From positions 248,001 through 312,000 of the forward strand of contig OW285187.1 of the NCBI GenBank assembly GCA_935421135.1: a stretch of 64,000 bases of DNA, in the 5' to 3' direction. Numbering within the stretch: the first letter of the stretch is position 1; every line of letters starts with the position of its first letter. This stretch comes from Bugulina stolonifera. Lineage: Eukaryota; Bryozoa; Gymnolaemata; Cheilostomatida; Bugulidae. Both the position numbers and the translations under genes were made by a program. The notes beneath the pieces are model-generated. The model ran no database searches. It was given only the letters and a program-made list of their open reading frames with translations, and was not told the DNA's origin. Of this stretch, positions 52,301 to 61,547 are shown one piece after another.

Positions 52301-55300
52301 ATCTTCTGGCCACCGGAATGATTTCAGCCGAGGGGGAAGTCATGAAGTTTAGAGAGAATGTGGTTGCCGAGGGCCGAGTAGAGGACTGGATGACACGAGT
52401 GCTTCTGGAGATGAGACGGTCCAACCGGCTCATTACCAAGGAGGCTATATTCTACTACTGCTACCAGAAAACTAGGTCAGTGTGTAACTATATTCTACTA
52501 GTGAAACCAGAAAACTAGGTCAGTATATCACTATATTATACTGCTACCAGTAAACTAGGTCACTATATCACTATGTTCTACTTCTGCTACCAGAAAACTA
52601 GGTCAGTATATCACTATATTCTACTTCTGCTACCAGAAAACTAGGTCAGTATATCACTATATTCTACTACTGCTACCAGTAAACTAGGTCAGTATATCAC
52701 TATATTTTACTACTGCTGCCAGTAAACTAGGTCAGTATAAAATTATTATCACTATATTTTACTACTCCTACCAGTAAACTAGGTCAGTATATTACTGTTT
52801 TGTAGTGCTTCTGTGTTTGGTGTAGGGTTGAGTGGATGGTGGACTACCAAGGGATGGTGTGTCTGGCTGGAAACCAGGTCTGGTGGACGTGGGAATGTGA
52901 GGATGTATTCAATAGAATGAAGAAATGTAAACACAAGTCAGGTATGAAGGAGTTTGCCAAGAAACAGCATAGACAGATAGATGAGCTCGTCGTCAAGGTA
53001 TTACACATGTGCATGTAGTTCTATGTCTATGTATATGCATAATGCATGTATATGGTAGCATTATGCACTTCCACCTCTATGTATACAGTATGTCTATGTA
53101 AGTCTATGTCTATGTATGATATACAGAATATAATGTATATGTCCGTGTTATCTCTCTGTTCGCTTATTATAGGTGAGGTCTCCTCTGACCTCTAATGACA
53201 GGGTAAAGTTCAACACAGTGCTGATTATAGATGTACATGCTAGAGACATCATTGATGGATTTGTCAGAGACAGGTTCGTATTATTGCACTATGTATAGTG
53301 GATTTATCTCTCTGTACCACTGTGCTGCTTATAACAGGTAACTCTAACCTTGCACACGTCTATAATTGTCTATAATAGTGTTTATAGTAGTTGAGATCTA
53401 TTTCGGGTCAACCGAGCATGCTCCCGGGTTTAGTAGATCATAAATATCACTCAGTGACGTATATTTGCTAGCAGTCAATTTATTTCCACCCATGTGACTA
53501 CTGGGTCACTACAGGGTGACTATTTGGGTGACTACTGTTATACACATACACTTGTATTACAGGGTTATACACATACACTTGTATTACACTGTTATACACA
53601 TACACTTGTATTACACTGTTATACACATACACTTGTATTACACTGTTATACACATACACTTGTATTACACTGTTATACACATACACTTGTATTACACTGT
53701 TATACACATACACTTGTATTACACTGTTGTACACATACACTTGTATTACAGTGTTATACACATACACTTGTATTACACTGTTATACACATACACTTGTAT
53801 TACACTGTTATACACATACACTTGTATTACACTGTTGTACACATACACTTGAATTACACTGTTATACACATACACTTGTATTACACTGCTATACACATAC
53901 ACTTGTATTACACTGTTATACACATACACTTGTATTACACTGTTATTTACACATACACTTGTATTACACTGTTATACACAAACACTTGTGTTACACTGTT
54001 ATACACATACACTTGTATTGCAGTGTTGTTGACGCTTCAGAGTTTGAATGGGAGAGCCAGCTGCGGTTCTATTGGGTGAGAGAGGCTGACAACATGTATG
54101 TAAGGCAGTGTACAGGCGAGTTTGAGTATGGGTATGAATACATGGGACTTAATGGCAGACTGGTGATAACACCGCTCACTGATAGGATATACCTTACACT
54201 CACACAGGCTCTGAGTATGCAACTAGGAGGGGCACCTGCTGGCCCTGCCGGAACTGGCAAGACTGAGACCACCAAAGATCTGGCTAAAGCTCTGGGCCTG
54301 CTCTGTGTTGTTACCAACTGTGGGGAGGGAATGGACTATCTGGTAAGTAGTTCACTGTTTGTATCATGCATATGATGTATATGTACGCGTATATTATATA
54401 TGTATGTGTATATATACCATCTAGTAGTAAGTAAACAATGTATCGTATATGTATATTATATATGTATGTGTATGTTATATACCATCTAGTAAGTACACAA
54501 TGTATCGTACATGTATATTATATATGTATGTGTATGTTATATACCATCTAGTAAGTACACAATGCATCGTACATGTAGGCTGTCGGTAAAATCCTATCTG
54601 GATGCTGTCAGTGTGGAGCCTGGAGCTGCTTTGATGAGTTCAACAGAATAGACGCCTCAGTTCTCTCTGTTATCTCTACGCAACTACGAACTATACAGAA
54701 TGCCCTTATCCACAAGTTGCCTCGTTTCCTCGTGAGTTGAGCTACTCACAGTCGAGTAACAGTGCGATGATCAGTGTTGGTGTTAATACCGAATATCTCT
54801 AACCATGGACTTGTGGTGGTTCCAGGAGAGTGCATCACCAAGTTACTGCTGTGAAGAGTAGAGTAACTGTGGACTCGCAGTAGAGTAACTGTAGACTCAC
54901 AGTAGAGTAACTGTAGACTCGCAGTAGAGTAACTGTGGACTGACAGTAGAGTAACTGTAGACTCACAGTAGAGTAACTGTAGACTCGCAGTAGAGTGACT
55001 GTAGACTCACAGTAGAGTAACTGTAGACTCGCAGTAAAATAACTGTAGAGTCGCAGTAGAGTAACTGTAGACTCACAGTAGAGTAACTGTAGACTCACAG
55101 TAGAGTAACAGTAAACTCGCAGCAGAGTAACTGTAGACTCGCAGTAGAGTAACTGTGGACTCACAGTAGAGTAACTGTAGACTCGCAGTAGAGTGACTGT
55201 AGACTCGCAGTAGAGTAACTGTATACTCGCAGTAGAGTGACTGTAGACTCACAGTAGAGTAACTGTAGACTCACAATAGAGTAACTGTAGACTCACAGTA

Positions 55301-58300
55301 GAGTAACTGTAGACTCACAGTAGAGTGACTGTAGACTCACAGTAGAGTAACTGTAGACTCGCAGTAGAGTAACTGTAGACTCGCAGTAGAGTAACTGTAG
55401 ACTCACAGTAGAGTAACTGTAGACTTGCAGTAGAGTAACTGTAGACTCGCAGTAGAGTAACTGTAGACTCGCAGTAGAGTAACTGTAGACCCGCAGTAGA
55501 GTAACTGTAGACTCACAGTAGAGTAACAGTAGACTCACAGTCTAGATACTTGCCATTCCACACTGTATGTTCCCATCAAGCTACAGTAGAATATTGTGTA
55601 TGGCGATGATTGTAGTTTGAAGGAGAGGAAATAGCCATGGACTGTAGAGTGGGAGTCTTCATCACGATGAACCCAGGTTATGCGGGGCGTACTGAGCTAC
55701 CCGAGTCTGTGAAAGCCTTGTTTAGACCAGTGGTTGTTATTGTACCAGATCTACAGCAGATTTGTGAGATCATGCTCTTTTCTGAAGGGTTCCTCAAAGC
55801 CAAGGTAGTTATTATTAAACATATAATATACACATTCACCATGTAATATAACCACTTACCATGTAGTATAGCAGTGGTCTGATATGACATGACCACTGTA
55901 CAATGTATAACTACTGTACAATGTATAACTACTGTGCAATGTATAACCACTGTACAATGTATAACTACTGTACAATGTATAACCACTGTACAATGTATAA
56001 CTACTGTACAATGTATAACCACCGTACAATGTATAACTACTGTACAATGTATAACTACTGTACAATGTATAACATAACTACCATTTTTACTCTAGCTACT
56101 GGCCAAGAAGATGACTGTATTATATAAACTTGGAAAGGAACAGCTATCTAGACAGCATCACTACGATTTTGGTCTGAGAGCTCTCAGGTCTGTACTTGTT
56201 ATGGCAGGGGAGTTGAAGAGGAGCTCCCCTAAACTAGCTGAGGTGGGTTTGGTGTACCCGCTAATCAATAGCCTCTCACTATAACTAGTACACGTCTATT
56301 ACTAGTATCACTACAACTAGTACACATCTATTACTAGTATCACTACAACTAGTACACATCTATTACTAGTATCACTACAACTAGTACACATCTATTACTA
56401 GTATCACTACAACTAATACACATCTATTACTAGTATCACTACAACTAGTACACATCTATTACTAGTATCACTACAACTAGTACACATCTATTACTAGTAT
56501 CACTACAACTAGTACACATATATTACTAGTATCACTACAACTAGTACACATATATTACTAGTATCACTACAACTAGTACACATCTATTACTAGTATCACT
56601 ACAACTAGTACACATATATTACTAGTATCACTACAACTAGCACACATCTATTACTAGTATCACTACAACTAGTACACATCTATTACTAGTATCACTACAA
56701 CTAGTACACATCTATTACTAGTATCACTACAACTAGTACACATATATTACTAGTATCACTACAACTAGTACACATATATATTACTAGTATCACTACAACT
56801 AGTACACATATATTACTAGTATCACTACAACTAGTACACATCTATTACTAGTATCACTACAACTAGTACACATCTATTACTAGTATTACTACAATTAGTA
56901 CACATCTATTACTAGTATCACTACAACTAGTACACGTATATTACTAGTATCACTACAACTAGTACACGTCTGTCTGCAGTACAGTGGAGGATATAAATGT
57001 GTGTATGCTATATCCGACAGGATGTGGTACTCATGAGGGCGTTACGAGATATGAACCTACCCAAGTTTGTCTATGAAGATGTGCCCCTCTTTCTGGGACT
57101 TATTGGAGACTTATTCCCCAGTCTAGACTGTCCCCGTGTGCGTTACCCACAATTCAACGATGCCGTAGAGGAAGTAGTTACAGAATCTCACCTCATTCTG
57201 CTAGATGAACAGGTTGATAAGGTGAGCTCTGTCTCCCTGCGTTACATTTGTACAGTGTGTGTACATTGTATAGTGTACTATTACTTAGTGCTGGGCGGTG
57301 TTTCGGTGTCATTCAGTTTTTTCGGTTTTTTTCCATTCGGTTCAAAAACCGCCAAAATTTAAAATGTGAACCGACACCGAATGCGGCGGTGCGGTTTTAT
57401 TCGGTTTTAAAAGTCAAACCGCGCCTGGCCTCTTAGCGCACCCACTTTCAATAATGGCTGGCGTTGAAAACACGTGAATTCATGTTATGCTTCTTTCAAT
57501 CCTTATAATTCGATGCCATCCTTGGAACTTAGACTTAGCTGCAGCCATAATATTATCACCCAGTGGTTATTTATTGTAGTTTCACCCCTTTATAGCAGTT
57601 ACGATTGCATATTATTATAAATAATAAATATTTAATAATTGTAAAGTATTAAACTAAATGAAAATGGCTGCCATTTTAGTGCTTCTTTTAATCCTTATAA
57701 TTCGATGCCATCCTTGGAATACAGACTTAGCTGCAGCCATCAATGTCACCCAGTAAGGGTTCACTGTAGTTTTCATTTGATTCTAGTAGTCACACTTGCA
57801 TATTGTTATAAATAATTAATATTTAATTATTGCAAATTATTGAACAAAATAAAAATGGCGGCCATTTCCGGTAATGGCTGAAACGCCGAACACGTGAATT
57901 TATGTTATGCACCTTTCAATCTTTATAATTCGATGTCATCCTTTGAATAAATACTTAGTTATTGCCATCATTGTCACCCAGAGATGATTTACTTTAGTTT
58001 CACTGAATTCCAGTTGTTATACTTCCATATTATTATAGATGATTGGCATTTAATAATTGCAATTTATTAGAGTAAATTAAAAATGGCCGCCATTACAGCT
58101 TAAAAGCAGGGTGTGACAACTCCAACATTGAGTATTTAATTTCCGGTTCGGTTCGGTGTTTTTTCATGAATAAAAAAAACTGAATTAAACCGAGGGTGAG
58201 AAGACAACTTCGGTTTCATTCAGTTTTTTAGAAAAATCAGCAAAAAAACTGAATGCACATGCAAATCAAAACCGCCCAGCACTACTATTACTCTGTACAC

Positions 58301-61300
58301 CATGTGTACATTGTATGGTGTACTATTGCTCTGTACACCATGTGTACATTGTATAGTGTACTATTACTCTGTACACCATGTGTACATTGTATAGTGTACT
58401 ATTACTCTGTACACCATGTGTACATTGTATAGTGTGCTATTACTCTGTACACCATGTGTACATTGTATGGTGTACTATTACTCTGTACACCATGTGTACA
58501 TTGTATAGTGTACTATTACTCTGTACACCATGTGTACATTGTATAGTGTACTATTACTCTGTACACCATGTGTACATTGTATAGTGTACTATTACTCTGT
58601 ACACCATGTGTACATTGTATAGTGTACTATTACTCTGTACACCATGTGTATATTGTATAGTGTACTATTACTCTGTACACCATGTGTACATTGTATAGTG
58701 TACTATTACTCTGTACACCATGTGTACATTGTATAGTGTACTATTACTCTGTACACCATATGTACATTGTATAGTGTGCTATTACTCTGTACACCATGTG
58801 TACATTGTATAGTGTACTATTACTCTGTACACTATGTGTACATTGTATAGTGTACTATTACTCTGTACACCATGTGTACATTGTATAGTGTACTATTACT
58901 CTGTACACTATGTGTACATTGTATAGTGTACTATTACTCTGTACATTATGTGTACATTGTATAGTGTACTATTACTCTGTACACCACGTATTACATTGTA
59001 TAGTAATATTACATTATTGTACACATGTGTACATTATATAGTGTACTATTACCCTGTTGTATATAGTATTGTATTAATCTTGTGGCTGGCAGGTCGTTCA
59101 GCTGTACGAGACGATGCTTACCAGACACACGACTATGGTCGTTGGGCCCACAGGGGGAGGGAAAACAGTTGTTATCAATACTCTCACAGCAGCTCAAACA
59201 AAGTATGTAACACACTACGACATTGGTTGTTCTTGATGTTTACTACACTGTGATTGGTTGTACCTGATGTGTACCATACTGTGATTGGTTGTACTGATTG
59301 TATACTACTCTGTGACTGACTGTCTTGAATGTATGCTGCTCTGCAGTTGATTGTACTGAATATACTCTACTCTGTGATTGGTTATACTGGATGTATTTTA
59401 CTCTGTGATTGGTTATACTGGATGTATTCTACTTTGTAATTGGGCGTACTGAATGTGTGCCATTCTGTGATTGACTACTATAGGATGAACATTCCTACCA
59501 AAGTATGGACTATGAACCCAAAGGATCGCAGTGTTATTGAACTCTATGGAGTCCTTAATCCTAACACCAGAGATTGGACAGACGGTCTCCTTTCCTCCAT
59601 CTTTCGTCTCATCAATAAGCCGACGGATAAGAGCGAGAGGAAGTACATCCTGTTTGACGGAGATGTAGATGCATTGTGGGTTGAGAATATGAACTCGGTC
59701 ATGGATGATAATCGTCTGCTAACACTAGCTAACGGAGAGCGAATTCGATTACAGAGACACTGCGCTCTACTGTTTGAGGTGAGAACTAAACCAACCTGTC
59801 AAATCTCCCTCCGTACCTCTCACAACAAATTTCACCACAATACAGTACATTGCAGTACGTTGCACCACTATACAGTATATTACACTACATTACAGTACAT
59901 TACACTCCACTACAGTACACTGCAGTACACTACAGTACACTACGCCACACTACATTGCACCATAGTACACTACGCCACACTACATTGCACCACAGTACAT
60001 TGCACCACAGTACACTACCCCACAGCATACTACTCCACAGTAAACTACCCCACAGTACACTACCCCACAGCACACAGAATTATATTATTATATTATGCAC
60101 TTGTAACACATTTCCTACAGGTGGCAGATTTGCAGTACGCATCACCAGCTACTGTGTCCCGCTGTGGCATGGTATACGTTGACCCTAAGAACCTAGGCTA
60201 TATTCCTTACTGGTTAAAATGGCTCACAGGTATGTACATACAACTCTGTTACGTGAATATGTTGTGTTACTGTGTGGAGGTATATACATGTACGTACAGC
60301 TCTGTTACGTGAATATGTTGTGTTACTGTGTGGAGGTATATACATGTATGTACAGCTCTGTTACGTAAATATATTGTGTTACTGTGTGCAGGTGTGTGCC
60401 GATGAGCTAGGGTTAGTTTTCTCCAACCAAGCTAAATTGCTGGTCAGTCGTCGTTTGGGTCTAGGCCAGACGGCTATCTTTGGATTTTATTTGCGACCCG
60501 GGTCGGTCCAAGAGGTCGTCAAGACACTAATAGCTATCGACGCACATAGATATGCTTTGATGTCTGCTGAACTTTTTAGCTTAGTTTCCTTTTGCCGTAG
60601 ACCGTGCTCCGACAGAAGCTGATCTGCTACAGAAGCTGTTTGATAAGTATGTGCACTCAGCTATAGCCATGATACTGGACGGGCAGGTGGATGGGAGGCA
60701 AGAAGAGAGGCTAAGGCTGATCATTCCCATGACTAGCTTGAACATGGTGAGCTTTTTCAATACGAATATATGACTATGTCACTGATACTATGTAGCACAG
60801 TTGTAATATCTATAGTAACTGTTATACTTAGTGTATGCGGTGTATAATAATATATACTTGTACAGTGTATGTATACAGGTAACCCAGCTCTGCTACATGC
60901 TCTCTTCTCTACTGGAGAGGGAGTACTCTAATGACATGGCGGATGCTGGAGAACTAGAGAGCTACTTTCTCATGGCTGTCTATTGGTCATTAGGAGCTGC
61001 TCTACTAGAGCCCAGCAGGGAGAGGTTTGATAGGTACATCAGAAGAGTGGCCACATTCCCTGAGGTGGCTGAAGGGAAGCTGCCTACTGCTGGTCAGTTC
61101 CTATTTACTACATGTCACACACCTGTTACCTACATGTCACGCACCTGTTACCTACATGTCACGCACCTGCTACCTACATGTCACGCACCTGCTACCTACA
61201 TGTCACGCACCTGCTACCTACATGTCACGCACCTGTTGTCTACATGTCACGCATCTGTTACCTACATGTCGTGCACCTGTTACCTACATGTCACGCACCT

Positions 61301-61487
61301 GTTACCTACATGTCGCGCACCTGTTACCTACATGTCACACACCTGTTAACTCCACTTGTGACAAATTGTTGCAGGTGAGCTACCAGCTAATGACGGTAGT
61401 TTTTATGATTTCTACTGGAGCACAGATAAAAAATGTTGGATACCCTGGATTAAACTGGTCCCAGAGTACATACACCAGCCTGAGGTA

Positions 61488-61547
<60 letters not shown>

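Larger units (their letters stand above)
41700..53273 (+). other. DNAH10 exons 14-32: tail end and linker
   Basis: Residues about 901-2012. Conserved landmarks include [17 protein letters not shown] sequence in exon 17, [15 protein letters not shown] in exon 19, [15 protein letters not shown] in exon 24, [19 protein letters not shown] in exon 28, [20 protein letters not shown] in exon 29 and [16 protein letters not shown] in exon 32. The linker is the mechanical element swung by the AAA ring. Exon 14 is entered at 41700, because only this acceptor (ctcaatgttctag) restores phase 1 and has a pyrimidine tract. Confidence 0.92.
54024..57221 (+). other. DNAH10 exons 33-37: AAA1 motor site
   Basis: Walker A GPAGTGKT at residues 2085-2092 (Lys2091, bases near 54241-54264). 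Walker B Asp2137-Glu2138 in [11 protein letters not shown] (exon 34, near 54620-54650). Then [18 protein letters not shown] and [16 protein letters not shown]. Both catalytic motifs are intact, so the main ATPase site should be active. Confidence 0.95.
59093..61484 (+). other. DNAH10 exons 38-43: AAA2 and spacer
   Basis: Walker A GPTGGGKT at residues 2366-2373. Walker B region [12 protein letters not shown] (Asp2443) with Gly in place of the catalytic Glu, as is normal for dynein AAA2, which binds but does not turn over nucleotide. [15 protein letters not shown] lies in exon 40. Exons 41-43 continue to [13 protein letters not shown]. Confidence 0.93.

Noticed and set aside
53494..54375. A 293-codon frame apparently fused to the AAA1 exon
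   Set aside because: The left half is the 27-bp intron array. The acceptor at 54023 with correct phase from exon 32 explains exon 33.
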